DNA of 64,000 bases from positions 496,001 through 560,000 of the forward strand of contig NZ_AP025637.1 in assembly GCF_022846615.1 (NCBI RefSeq). The letters are read 5' to 3'. The notes under the pieces are model-generated. The model saw nothing but the letters and a program-made list of their open reading frames with translations. It had not been told where the DNA came from and made no database searches. The number at the start of each line of letters is the position of its first letter. Within the stretch, counting starts at the first letter, position 1. The stretch is from Roseomonas fluvialis. Its GTDB lineage: Bacteria > Pseudomonadota > Alphaproteobacteria > Acetobacterales > Acetobacteraceae. The position numbers were made by a program, and so were the translations under genes. This document shows, one piece after another, positions 17,110-25,225 of this stretch.

Positions 17110-19406
17110 GCGGATGAGGTGGTGTCGCCGCGCCGCGGCGCCAGCGCGCAGGCGAGCATGAACGCGCACGCCACGCCGATCGTCACCGTCAGCCCGGTCG
17201 CGTGCAGTACCGGCGTGCGGCATAGCGCCAGCAGCCCGAACGTCAGCAGCGTGGTCACCATGCAGGTGATGACGGCGCCGAGCGCACGCGCCGCCTCCTC
17301 ATCATCCTGGTCGCCGGAACGAGACATGAACAGCGCATAGTCCATGCCCACGCCCGCCAGCAAGAGCGCGGCGGTGAGGTGAAAGATGGTGATCGCCTCG
17401 CCCAGCGCGGCCAATGCGGCGAAAGTCAGCAGCAACGCGCCGCCAAGCGCCAGCGCGATGCGTGCGCCGCCCACCAGGCCCCGCCCGCCCGCCAGCAGCA
17501 GCAGCACCGCCAGCGCGCCTATTCCGGCCCAGCGCACCGCCGCGGTCGTGTTTGCCGCCAGCAGCGCCTCCGTCTCGCCCTTGATGTCCACCAGCAGCAG
17601 GCCAGGACTGCCGGTGGCCGCGGCCCGTAACGCCGCCATGTCGCGGATCTCGGTGGGCAGCAGCAGGGCGCGCCAGGCCGCTCCCTCCGGGCGCAGCAAC
17701 GGCGCAATGCGCGCGGCGAGCAGCGGCGCGGCTGCCAGGTCGGCCGGGGTCAGCGGCGGCTGCCCGCGGGCCGTCGCGATGTCCGCCAGGAAGGGATCGA
17801 AGGCCGTGGCGCGAAAGGGCAGCCCCTCGCGCGCGGCCGCGATCCGCGCGGCGATCGCCGCGTCCTCGGGCAGCGCGGCGAGGCGCGCGCGCTGCGTCGC
17901 CGCGCTGGGCAGGTAGCGCGCGGCGTGGTCGATCGTGGCGTGGCCGGCGAGCGCCGCCGCGACCCGTTCCGCGCCCTGCAGCGCCGCCTCCGCGCTGTCC
18001 GCGCGCAACGCGAGCACCACGCGCACATCCGGCGCGCCGACCTGCGCGCGCAAGGCGCCATCCAGCGCGCGCACCGGCTCCGGCACCGGGCTGAGCGCCG
18101 CCAGGTCGCGCTCCAGCCGCGGCCCGCCCGTCGCGGCCAGGCCCACGGCGACCAGCGCCAGCAGCATCAGGACAGCGCCGCGCCGCGCCGGCAGGCGTAG
18201 CAGCGCATGCGCCATGCGCTCCGGCAGCGGGCGCACCGGCAGGCCCTCCGGCGGCAGCAGCGCGGGCAGCAGGAACCGCGTGGTCAGCGCCGCCGCGACC
18301 AGCCCGCTGGCCGCGAACAGTCCGAGTTGCACAAGACCCGGAAAGCCCGAGGCCAGCATCGGCGCCAGCCCCGCCACCGCCGCCGCCACGGCAAGCCGCA
18401 GCGTCGGCCAGATGCGCCGCGCCGTGTCGCGCAGCGGTTCCCCCGGCGCGCGGTTGGTCACGAGCAGGATCGGGTAGTCGTCCACCACGCCCAGCATCGT
18501 CATGCCGAAGCCAAGCGCCGCGCCATGCACATGGCCGAACACCGTGCCCACCACCGCGAGCCCGGCCAGCGTGCCGGCGGCCAGCGGCACCGCCACCACC
18601 GCCAGCATCATCGGGCTGCGGTAGCGCCAGAACAGGAAGCCGCCGACCAGCACGAAGGACAGCATCGACACGAGTTGTACATCCGCGCGCACCGTCGCCG
18701 CTGCCTCGGCTGCGAAGATTCCCGGGCCCGACAGCAGCAGCCGCGCGCCCTGCGTGGGCGCCGCCTGCACGAAGGCGTCGCGGATCGCGGCGACGGCCTG
18801 CTGCTGCGCCGCGGTGTCCATCCCCGCCGCGCGGGTCTGCGCCAACACCAGCGCGCGCGGCCCGGGCGCCATCCATACGCCGTTCTCCGTCGCGATGCGG
18901 CCCTCGCCAGCCCAGCCGCGCAGCATGGCCAGGAAGGCGCCGGTCGGGTCGGCGAAGGCGAAGCGACGGACCAGCGGCGCCGCCGAGGATTGCAGCCCGT
19001 CCAGCACGCCCTCCAGCGCTGCGCGCAACGCCGGTTCGGTGAAGGCCTCCGGCATCGCCGCCGGTGACAGGGCGTAGCGATGCGCGAACAGCAGCGCCGC
19101 TTCGTCGTCGCCCACCATGGCGCTGCCATTTGACACCAGTGCGAAGCGTGGGTCGTCCACCAGGCGTTGCGCCATGCTGCGGGATATGCGCGCGAGGTCC
19201 TCCGGCGCGGCACCTTCGATCCCCGCGATCAGCAGTCGCGTCGCCGCGCCCATGCGCAGTTCCTGCAGCAGGAAGGCGGCTTCGTCGGTGGTCGCGGCGG
19301 GCAGAAAGTCGGTGATGTCGCTGCGCAGTTCGACATGGCGCAGCAGCAGCGGGAAGGCGGCCGCCAGCAGCGCGATGGCGGCGAAGACGCGCCAGAAGCG
19401 CATCAC
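17106..19406 (-). CDS. MMPL/RND-family exporter of the APE cluster
   Basis: A 766-residue membrane protein with the two-fold MMPL plan. An N-terminal membrane helix (VFAAIALLAAAFPLLLRHV) precedes a large periplasmic domain and a bundle of five to six helices. The second half repeats this plan. VLVGGFLFWRYRSPMMLAVV and GFGMTMLGVVDDYPILLVTN, with an acidic pair within the membrane, fit a proton-driven exporter. In the second half, LLLAGVGMDYALFMSRSG is the matching helix. In APE clusters this exporter is thought to move the lipid product from the inner membrane towards the LolA-like carrier encoded upstream. It overlaps both neighbours by 4 nt. Confidence 0.86.
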   Translation of the reverse strand: MMRFWRVFAAIALLAAAFPLLLRHVELRSDITDFLPAATTDEAAFLLQELRMGAATRLLIAGIEGAAPEDLARISRSMAQRLVDDPRFALVSNGSAMVGDDEAALLFAHRYALSPAAMPEAFTEPALRAALEGVLDGLQSSAAPLVRRFAFADPTGAFLAMLRGWAGEGRIATENGVWMAPGPRALVLAQTRAAGMDTAAQQQAVAAIRDAFVQAAPTQGARLLLSGPGIFAAEAAATVRADVQLVSMLSFVLVGGFLFWRYRSPMMLAVVAVPLAAGTLAGLAVVGTVFGHVHGAALGFGMTMLGVVDDYPILLVTNRAPGEPLRDTARRIWPTLRLAVAAAVAGLAPMLASGFPGLVQLGLFAASGLVAAALTTRFLLPALLPPEGLPVRPLPERMAHALLRLPARRGAVLMLLALVAVGLAATGGPRLERDLAALSPVPEPVRALDGALRAQVGAPDVRVVLALRADSAEAALQGAERVAAALAGHATIDHAARYLPSAATQRARLAALPEDAAIAARIAAAREGLPFRATAFDPFLADIATARGQPPLTPADLAAAPLLAARIAPLLRPEGAAWRALLLPTEIRDMAALRAAATGSPGLLLVDIKGETEALLAANTTAAVRWAGIGALAVLLLLAGGRGLVGGARIALALGGALLLTFAALAALGEAITIFHLTAALLLAGVGMDYALFMSRSGDQDDEEAARALGAVITCMVTTLLTFGLLALCRTPVLHATGLTVTIGVACAFMLACALAPRRGDTTSSA

Positions 19407-19984
19407 GGCGCGGGGGTCGCCATCAGCCTGGTGCGGCCGTCATTGCCCTGCGTCTCGACCACCGCGAGGACGCCGCCGCGCCCCTCCAGCGTGATGCGCT
19501 GCACCGCGCCGCGCAGGCGCAGCGACCGCGGCACCAGGGTGATGCGCCATTGGGCGACTTCGCCGCTGAAACTCACCTCGTGATGCTGCCGCAGGGTCGC
19601 GATATCCCCGGCCAGCGTGGCGCGCAGGGCTTCGACCAGGGGGCGGATCTCGGGTGCGGCATCCAGCGCGATGGTCTCGCGCAGGCCGCGCTGCGGGCGT
19701 TCGAGCACCAGGCGGTCGCCCTCCACCAGGAACGTCTCGGGTGCAGGTTCCAGCGTGCGTTTTTCCAGCCGGTCGGGCGCGCGCCAGGCGAGCGTCCCGC
19801 GCGAGACGATCGGCCGGTCGAGTTCGGGCACCTGCTTCTCCTCGACGAAGGTCGCGCGCGATGCCGGCACCGCGCGCAGCGATGCCATCACCGCCGCCAG
19901 CGGATCGGGCGCCTGCGCGGCCAGCGGCAGCGCGAGCAGCGCACGGCGCGACCAGCGCGGCCCGTCCCGGCCGGCCTGCCTCAT
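19403..19984 (-). CDS. LolA-like outer-membrane carrier protein
   Basis: A 193-residue exported protein. ATG 19984 overlaps the acyltransferase stop by 4 nt. The N-terminus RWSRRALLALPLAAQAPDPL is a signal peptide with Arg residues before the hydrophobic stretch. The mature part shows ASRATFVEEKQVPELDRPIV, then RGTLAWRAPDRLEKRT and DRLVLERPQRGLRETI. This is the pattern of LolA-related proteins with a half-barrel that shields lipid. Such a protein is a regular member of APE clusters (ApeL-like) and would carry the product across the periplasm. It is shorter in similarity to true LolA, so it is unlikely to serve general lipoprotein sorting. Confidence 0.83.
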   Translation of the reverse strand: MRQAGRDGPRWSRRALLALPLAAQAPDPLAAVMASLRAVPASRATFVEEKQVPELDRPIVSRGTLAWRAPDRLEKRTLEPAPETFLVEGDRLVLERPQRGLRETIALDAAPEIRPLVEALRATLAGDIATLRQHHEVSFSGEVAQWRITLVPRSLRLRGAVQRITLEGRGGVLAVVETQGNDGRTRLMATPAP

Positions 19985-20898
19985 GCGCCATCCCCCCAGA
20001 AGGGGTAGAAGTTGAACCAGTTGTAGGGATGCGCGCGGCATACCGCCGACAGCCGGTCGGCATAGCGCGCGATCCAGCCGTGCAGCGCCGCTTCGCGCTC
20101 GGCGCGCGGCAGGTCGATGGCCGGAGCGAAATCCTCGAACCGCAGGACGTAGCGGCGCGGGCCGACCCAGAGCCCGAAGCCCAGAACCACAGGCGCGCGC
20201 AGGATCGCCGCCAGCGTCATCGGCCCGCCCGGGAAGGGTGCCCGGTGGCCGAGGAAATCCACCTGCACCATCCGGTCCCCGCGCACAGCGCGATCGGCCA
20301 GCAGCCCGACCACGCCGGCACGGTCCAGCACCTCGCGCGCTTCCAGCATGGCCTCGGGCCGGCCGAGCGCGATCACCGCCGCGCGGCGCGTCGGGTCCAG
20401 ACTGTCGAACAGCGCATCCGCCGCGCCGGCATTGGCCGTGTGCATCAGCATCCGCACCTCGACCGGCGCGCCGGCGCCGCCGACCGCGCGCAGCGCCTCG
20501 AAGGATCCCATGTGAGCCCCAAGCAGCACCAGCCCCTGGCCCCGCGCCGCGGCCGCGCGCAGCGTCTCGAGCCCAGTGACCTCGACCTGGTAGCGCGCGC
20601 TCCGCCCGGTCAGCAGGAAGACACGGTCGAGCATGGTCGAGGCGAAGCAGAAATACAGCCGCCACAGGTCGCGCCAGGTCGCCGCGCGGCCCAGCGCGCG
20701 CGCCAGGTACTGCCGCGCCGCGCGCTTCTGCGCACGCGGCGATGTCAGCAGGTAGAACAGCGTGACCGGATGCAGCACGACATGCGCGGTGCGCCAGCCA
20801 AGGCCGAGCGCGATGCGCACCATCAGCCGCAGCGCGCCGCCGCTGCCGCGCTCGGGTGTCGCGCTCCAGACCGGTGGCGCCTCGGGCGCGCTGGTCAT
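19981..20898 (-). CDS. LpxL/HtrB-type lipid acyltransferase
   Basis: A 305-residue protein of the lauroyl/myristoyl acyltransferase family. The catalytic H-x4-E motif is in LVLLGAHMGSFEALRAVGG. A hydrophobic N-terminal region (RTAHVVLHPVTLFYLLTS) suggests peripheral membrane binding. Later family positions are VVGLLADRAVRGDRMVQVDF and FLGHRAPFPGGPMTLAAILR. The C-terminal CRAHPYNWFNFYPFW closely follows the pattern of APE-cluster members. It would acylate the glycosylated carrier lipid on the cytosolic face of the inner membrane. Here it stands alone, unlike the fused acyltransferase-glycosyltransferase of enterobacterial APE clusters. It overlaps the dehydratase and LolA genes by 4 nt each. 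Confidence 0.86.
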   Translation of the reverse strand: MTSAPEAPPVWSATPERGSGGALRLMVRIALGLGWRTAHVVLHPVTLFYLLTSPRAQKRAARQYLARALGRAATWRDLWRLYFCFASTMLDRVFLLTGRSARYQVEVTGLETLRAAAARGQGLVLLGAHMGSFEALRAVGGAGAPVEVRMLMHTANAGAADALFDSLDPTRRAAVIALGRPEAMLEAREVLDRAGVVGLLADRAVRGDRMVQVDFLGHRAPFPGGPMTLAAILRAPVVLGFGLWVGPRRYVLRFEDFAPAIDLPRAEREAALHGWIARYADRLSAVCRAHPYNWFNFYPFWGDGA

Positions 20899-21200
20899 GG
20901 CGCGAAGGCCATCTCCCCGGTGGCGACCAGCCGATCCTCCACGAAGCAGGAGAACCCCACGCGCTGCACGTCCCGCGGCGCGAAGGCGATGCGCACCGCC
21001 TGGCCCGGCAGCACCGGAGCGGCGAATTTCGCTCGCGGCAGCCCCTGCAGCGGGCCGAGCCCGTAGGTTGCGCGCGCGGCGGTCGCGACATGGTCCAGCA
21101 GTACCACCCCCGGCACCACCGGCGCGCCGGGGAAGTGGCCGGGCAGGCAGGGGTGGTCCGCCGGCACGACGAAGACGGCGGCGCTGTCCGGCGCCGTCAT
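20895..21200 (-). CDS. FabZ-like 3-hydroxyacyl-ACP dehydratase (ApeI-like)
   Basis: A 101-residue hotdog protein. ATG 21200 overlaps the acyl ligase stop (ATGA); a start 9 nt further up is possible. FVVPADHPCLPGHFPGAPVV contains the FabZ/FabA-type catalytic His (GHFPG). This continues into PGVVLLDHVATAARATYG, where the usual central-helix Glu is replaced by Asp (LLDHV). Short length and single hotdog match ApeI, which forms an active dehydratase with ApeP; the ApeP-like partner is at 14718-15143 in the same operon. Confidence 0.86.
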   Translation of the reverse strand: MTAPDSAAVFVVPADHPCLPGHFPGAPVVPGVVLLDHVATAARATYGLGPLQGLPRAKFAAPVLPGQAVRIAFAPRDVQRVGFSCFVEDRLVATGEMAFAP

Positions 21201-22510
21201 CGCGACCATGCAAGGCGGTCGAGGTCCTCGCGCCGCAGCTTGCCGACCGCATCGCGGGGCAGCGCCTCGGCCATCACCACCGGGCGCGGCAGGAAGGCCG
21301 GTTCGACGCACATCCGCAGCGCGGCCACCACGCCCTCGGGCGTCAGGCCCGGCGCCACCACCACGGCCGCCAGGCGCGCGCGCGGATTGCGGTCTAGGTC
21401 GCGCGGCGCCACGAACACGCCGTCCTGCACGCCCTCGATCGCGGTCAGCAGGCTGTTCAGCCCGGCCAGCGAGGCGCGCTTGCCCGCCAGCTTCACCATG
21501 TCCCCGCGCCGGCCGAGCAGGCGGAAGCGGTCCTCGGCCACCCATTCGAGGTCGTCGGCCAGCGGCACGGGCGCCGGCAGGCCGGGCACGGTCACCGCCG
21601 CGCCGTCCGGACCAATGGCGAAGTGCATGCCGGCATAGGGCTGCCAACCTTCGTCGGCGACGGTGCGCCGCGATGCGACGGATCCGGCCTCGGTCGCGCC
21701 ATAGATCTCGTGCAGCGGCGCGCCCCAGGCGGCCTCGGCCTCGGCGGCGAGCGAGACCGCGAGCGGCGCGGTGGCAGAGATCACGCCCGCCAGCGCCGGC
21801 AGCGCGATACCGGTGCCGAGCACCGCGCGCATCTGCAGCGGCGTAGTCACCAGCAGCCGCGGCGCGGGCACATCGGCCAGGGCCTCGGCGATGTCGGACG
21901 GATAGAAGACCGCGCCCGCATGCCCCGCGCCGGCGCCGTGCAGCGGCAGCATCAGCGTGGTCTCGAAGCCATACATGTGCTGCGCGGGAATGGTGCCGAC
22001 GATGCTCGCACCGGCGGGGACCGCGAAGCGCGCCGCCGCGGCGCGCGCGCCCGCCACCAGCGCGCCCCAGGGCTTCGGATGCGGCCGGGATTCACCGGTG
22101 CTGCCCGAGGTGAAGGCAATCGCCGCGATCGCCTCGGCCGGCAGCAGCGGATTGGGGGCGGCGGCGCCGGGCGCGGCTTCCGGCTGCAGCACGGGCAGCG
22201 GCAGGTCCACTTCGCCATCGGCCAGCGCATAGCGCGCGCCGTGCTGCCGGGCGATCTCAGCCAGGCGTTGCGGCGTGCGGTCGGCCGACAGCAGCGTGGC
22301 CTGCCCGCGCGACAGCGCCGCGGCGAAGCCCGCGAGCGCGAGGTACCGGTCGGTACAGAAGTTCAGCACCGGCCCTTCGGGCGGCAGGCGCGCGGCGAGG
22401 GTGGCGACCTCCGCCAGGAAGCGCTCCACCGTCACCGGCATCCGCCCGCGATGGAAGATCACCTCCTGCGGCGCGCGCGACGTCAGCGGGTGGCGGGCGT
22501 CAGCGTGCAT
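21197..22510 (-). CDS. AMP-forming acyl ligase (ApeH-like)
   Basis: A 437-residue adenylating enzyme, shorter than full acyl-CoA synthetases (500-550 residues), as usual for APE ligases. AIAFTSGSTGESRPHPKPWG is the ATP-binding loop, LHEIYGATEAGSVASR contains the Y-G-x-T-E motif, and RFRLLGRRGDMVKLAGKRAS the hinge. The C-terminal Lys is in DAVGKLRREDLDRL. It would activate an aromatic starter acid and load it on the acyl carrier protein. No tyrosine/histidine ammonia-lyase or chorismate lyase is present, so the starter source is outside the window. ATG 22510 overlaps the membrane protein gene by 11 nt; ATG 22522 is an alternative. Confidence 0.85.
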   Translation of the reverse strand: MHADARHPLTSRAPQEVIFHRGRMPVTVERFLAEVATLAARLPPEGPVLNFCTDRYLALAGFAAALSRGQATLLSADRTPQRLAEIARQHGARYALADGEVDLPLPVLQPEAAPGAAAPNPLLPAEAIAAIAFTSGSTGESRPHPKPWGALVAGARAAAARFAVPAGASIVGTIPAQHMYGFETTLMLPLHGAGAGHAGAVFYPSDIAEALADVPAPRLLVTTPLQMRAVLGTGIALPALAGVISATAPLAVSLAAEAEAAWGAPLHEIYGATEAGSVASRRTVADEGWQPYAGMHFAIGPDGAAVTVPGLPAPVPLADDLEWVAEDRFRLLGRRGDMVKLAGKRASLAGLNSLLTAIEGVQDGVFVAPRDLDRNPRARLAAVVVAPGLTPEGVVAALRMCVEPAFLPRPVVMAEALPRDAVGKLRREDLDRLAWSR

Positions 22511-23114
22511 CGGGCATGGCATCCGCGCGCCAGATTGCGCGCAGCGTGCTGAGCGGCGTCGCTGGGCCGAGGCCCGGGAACAGGGCGCGCCGCACCGGAT
22601 GCTCGCCCAGGAAGAACAGCGCCGAGAGCACGATGTTCGCTACCGCCGAGGGCCCCGGCGCTGGCCCCAGGCCTGCCAGCGTCAGCAGGTTCGCCGCGGC
22701 GAAGGCCAGGAAGAATAAGGTCCAGAGCCAGGTCAGCCGCCGCGTATAGCCGGCCAGTTCCGGCGGTAGCAGCCCCTGTTCGGCGCGGGTGTAGCGGGTG
22801 ATCAGCGGTTCGTGCCCCGGCCGCAGCGTGGCGCCGAAATGCCAGGCCAGCAGCAGGTTCCCCGCCAGCGGCATGGCGCCGAGCAGCAATCCTGCGCCGC
22901 CCGGCCGCCCGATCCACAGCGCCGCCGCGGCGCCGGCCAGCAGCGCCATGGCGGCGATCCCTGCCGCGCGCGTCGTGGGCGCCGCCATCGCGGCAATCGC
23001 GGCGATCGCCAGCACCGCCGCAGCGGTGTCGAGCCCCGCCACCTTGGCCGCCAGGAACAACCCCGACAGCGGCAGCGAGATCGCCAGCCGCGGAGCCAGG
23101 CGGGGCAGCGCCAT
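22500..23114 (-). CDS. COG4648-type membrane protein of the APE cluster
   Basis: A 204-residue hydrophobic protein with about five to six membrane segments, for example LAISLPLSGLFLAAKVAG, AGIAAMALLAGAAAALWI and LTWLWTLFFLAFAAANLLTL. The hydrophilic parts HEPLITRYTRAEQGLLPPEL and ALFFLGEHPVRRALFPGL are the conserved signature of the COG4648 family, which is found almost only in APE-type clusters. Its role is unknown; placement between carrier protein and ligase suggests an inner-membrane platform. It starts 5 nt after the acyl carrier protein stop and overlaps the ligase gene. Confidence 0.8.
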   Translation of the reverse strand: MALPRLAPRLAISLPLSGLFLAAKVAGLDTAAAVLAIAAIAAMAAPTTRAAGIAAMALLAGAAAALWIGRPGGAGLLLGAMPLAGNLLLAWHFGATLRPGHEPLITRYTRAEQGLLPPELAGYTRRLTWLWTLFFLAFAAANLLTLAGLGPAPGPSAVANIVLSALFFLGEHPVRRALFPGLGPATPLSTLRAIWRADAMPDAR

Positions 23115-23119
23115 GCGCG

Positions 23120-23386
23120 TCAGCCCGTCCGGTTCGTCTCGATATGCGCGGCCAGCGCGCGGAGCGAGCGGAAGATGCGGTGGTTGCGTTCGTCGTCCGA
23201 CCGCAGCTGGAAGCCGTAGCGCTTGGACACCGCCAGCGCGATCTCGAGCGCATCGATCGAATCGAGGCCAAGCCCCTCGCCGAACAGCGGGGCCTCCGGG
23301 TCGATCTCCTCCGGCGCGATCTCGAGGTGCAGGGCCTCGACGATCAGACGGGCCAGCTCCGCTTCCAAGGACAGGGTCGTCGTCAA
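23120..23386 (-). CDS. Acyl carrier protein with TTG start
   Basis: An 88-residue acyl carrier protein. The phosphopantetheine site is the Ser in FGEGLGLDSIDALEIALAV, and IDPEAPLFGEGL before it is typical of APE carriers. No ATG precedes the conserved fold at a sensible distance. AGGAG lies 7 nt before TTG 23386 (and 4 nt before a TTG directly upstream), so a TTG start is the most economical reading; the ATG at 23530 would add 48 non-conserved residues and overlap the divergent gene. It is the first gene of the minus-strand operon. Reference APE clusters encode two carriers (ApeE, ApeF); only one is seen here. Confidence 0.86.
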   Translation of the reverse strand: MTTTLSLEAELARLIVEALHLEIAPEEIDPEAPLFGEGLGLDSIDALEIALAVSKRYGFQLRSDDERNHRIFRSLRALAAHIETNRTG

Positions 23387-23478
23387 CAATCGTCTCCTGC
23401 CGCGCTTCGCGCATCCGCCCCGGGGCTGCCCGCCGCCCGCCCTTGACGGAACGGGGTCGACCAGCGACCTGAGCGGCG

Positions 23479-24423
23479 ATGTCATCCGCACCCGGAACCC
23501 AAAAGTATCAAGGGGAAAGCGGCCGAACAAGGGCGAGCGACCGCGCCGCCCGCCGCTTCGCCCCGCTTCCCGGAGAATTCACCTTCACGGTGGATGTTGA
23601 GGACCATGGCGCGCCCGGCCGCGCCGCCGCGGCGACTCGCCGGTTGCTCGACCTGCTGGACGCCGCCGATGCGCGCGGCACCTTCTTCGTGCTGGACACC
23701 GTGGTGCGCGACGACCCCGCCCTGGTGGCCGAGCTGGCGCGCCGCGGCCACGAGGTCGCGTCCCATGGCCATGACCACCGGCACCTGGCCCAGCACACGC
23801 CGGTCAGCTTCCGCGCCGGGCTGGTCGTGGCCCGGGACCGGCTGGCCGACCTGCTGGGCGCGCCGCCGCAGGGCTACCGGGCGCCGTATTTCTCGCTGAC
23901 CCCGGCGGCGGCCTGGGCCCCGGCGGTGCTGGCGGAATGCGGCTTCGCCTATTCCTCCTCGGTCCTGCCAGCCTGGAACCCCATGGCGGGCTGGCCGGGT
24001 GCCCCCCGGCGCCCCTTCGCCTGGCCCGGCGGCGTGCTGGAACTGCCGGTGCCGGTCGGGCGCTTCGGCCCGCTGTCGCTGCCCTTCCTGGGCGGGATGT
24101 ACCTGCGCTGGCTGCCGCCCTGGCGCCTGCGCACCCTGGTCCGATCCTGGGTGGCCGAGAGCGGCGACGGGCACCTGTGGTCCTATTGCCACCCCTATGA
24201 CGTCGATGCCGGGGAGGGCCTGGTGCGGCGGCAGGATGCAGGGCTGGCCGGCAGTGTCATGCTGTGGCTGAACCGCGGCCCGACACTGCCGCGCCTTGCG
24301 GGATTGCTGCGCGGGCGCCGGTCGGAACCCTTCGCGGCGCGCCTGTCGGCACTGCGCGCGGCCGCCGCGACCTGGCAGGCCGACGCGGCGCCGGGGGTGC
24401 TGCGCGCGGCGACGGTCGGCTGA
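23479..24423 (+). CDS. Polysaccharide deacetylase family protein
   Basis: About 314 residues. FTFTVDVEDHGAPGRA holds the catalytic Asp and metal-ligand Asp of the NodB fold. HEVASHGHDHRHLAQH carries the two zinc His, and LLGAPPQGYRAPYFSLTPAA the RAP motif. The C-terminal part, LPVPVGRFGPLSLPFLGGMY and HLWSYCHPYDVDAGEGLV, resembles the DUF3473 extension. ATG 23479 is used, but the conserved part begins about 36 residues in, so a later start is possible. No signal peptide is evident, hence a cytosolic or membrane-associated enzyme. It is divergent from the acyl carrier protein gene and may share its promoter region; whether it modifies the APE glycan is an open inference. Confidence 0.85.
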   Translation: MSSAPGTQKYQGESGRTRASDRAARRFAPLPGEFTFTVDVEDHGAPGRAAAATRRLLDLLDAADARGTFFVLDTVVRDDPALVAELARRGHEVASHGHDHRHLAQHTPVSFRAGLVVARDRLADLLGAPPQGYRAPYFSLTPAAAWAPAVLAECGFAYSSSVLPAWNPMAGWPGAPRRPFAWPGGVLELPVPVGRFGPLSLPFLGGMYLRWLPPWRLRTLVRSWVAESGDGHLWSYCHPYDVDAGEGLVRRQDAGLAGSVMLWLNRGPTLPRLAGLLRGRRSEPFAARLSALRAAAATWQADAAPGVLRAATVG

Positions 24424-24427
24424 AGGC

Positions 24428-24814
24428 TCACGGCCGGCGGCAGAGTTGTGCCTCGGCCGTCTCCAGCGCCGCCGCAAGGCCATCGCCGGCGAAGCGCGGG
24501 ACGTCGCGCAGACCGTCCTCGCGCATGCGGTCGGCGACGCACAGGCAGAACCCGGCGACTCGGCGCGTCGGCCAGTCAGGCCTTTCGCCCAGCGCCTCCC
24601 GCAGGCCGGTGGTGCAGCGCCAGCGGAACATCGCGTCGCCGAAGGGGGTCTGCAGGCCGGAGCCGGCCGGCGCGCTGAAGGTGGCCGGGCGCGGCGCCTG
24701 CCCGGTTCCGGCCGACGCGCGCGGCAGGGGCGGCGGGGGCGGCTGCGCCAGGACGAACCAGGCACCGGCGCCGACCACCCCGAAGCCGATCAACAGGAAC
24801 AGCATGCGCAGCAT
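24428..24814 (-). CDS. Membrane-anchored hypothetical protein with Cys-rich domain
   Basis: Not recognised. A 128-residue protein from ATG 24814: a single N-terminal membrane helix (LFLLIGFGVVGAGAWFVLA), a proline stretch (QPPPPPLP) and a small periplasmic domain. The domain contains DAMFRWRCTTGLREALGERP, VAGFCLCVADRMREDGLRD and a terminal QLCRR. Four Cys, including Cys-x-Cys, suggest disulfides or metal binding; the tail looks like small, exported, single-domain proteins of alphaproteobacteria. It has no Shine-Dalgarno sequence but has CATCCT exactly 6 nt before the ATG. Its stop is 4 nt from that of the convergent deacetylase gene. Codon use fits a real gene. Confidence 0.65.
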   Translation of the reverse strand: MLRMLFLLIGFGVVGAGAWFVLAQPPPPPLPRASAGTGQAPRPATFSAPAGSGLQTPFGDAMFRWRCTTGLREALGERPDWPTRRVAGFCLCVADRMREDGLRDVPRFAGDGLAAALETAEAQLCRRP

Positions 24815-25047
24815 GGCGCGAGGATGCCGCGCCGGCAGGCATCGGGTCGAGTGCGCAGACCGCGCGGATCGGCCGGCCACGCGCCATCGCGGCGCGGGGG
24901 CAGCGCTGGTCCGCGTGCTGCAGCGTTCGTCCCGAGCCGCGTTCGTTCGCCGCGCCGCCCCTGGGATTCGGCCTCGTCACCTGATCGTATGATTCCATCG
25001 GTGCGGAATCTCGCCTACGCTTTATCAGCCGTTGCACGGAGACCTCG

Positions 25048-25218
25048 ATGCGCCGCCTCCTGACGATGCTGGCCCTCGCCGCTGCCCTGCCGTTCCTGCC
25101 GGCCGGCCTGCCGACCGGCGCGGCGCAGGCGCAGACGATCGAGACGCCGGCACCGCCGCCCTCGACCCCCGTTCCGCGGCCGCCGCGATCCTGCTCGCCT
25201 GCGCCGCCCACCACCTGA
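25048..25218 (+). CDS. Small secreted proline-rich peptide, 56 residues
   Basis: A short open frame from ATG 25048 to TGA 25218. A good Shine-Dalgarno (GGAG, 6 nt before ATG) and a convincing signal peptide (RRLLTMLALAAALPFLPAGL, then AAQAQ as a likely cleavage region) support it. The mature peptide, about 26 residues, is rich in Pro (APPPSTPVPRPPRSCSPAPP) and has one Cys. The stop is 7 nt before the GTG of the secreted protease, so the two would be translated from one mRNA. It has no known family. It may be a small companion or simply a leader for the protease gene; a decayed longer gene is also possible. Confidence 0.55.
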   Translation: MRRLLTMLALAAALPFLPAGLPTGAAQAQTIETPAPPPSTPVPRPPRSCSPAPPTT

Positions 25219-25225
25219 ACCCTAC

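Noticed and set aside
17302-18876. 524-codon second frame within the MMPL exporter
   Set aside because: Same strand, shifted frame. Composition is almost only Gly, Ala and Arg, whereas the MMPL frame has proper membrane helices.
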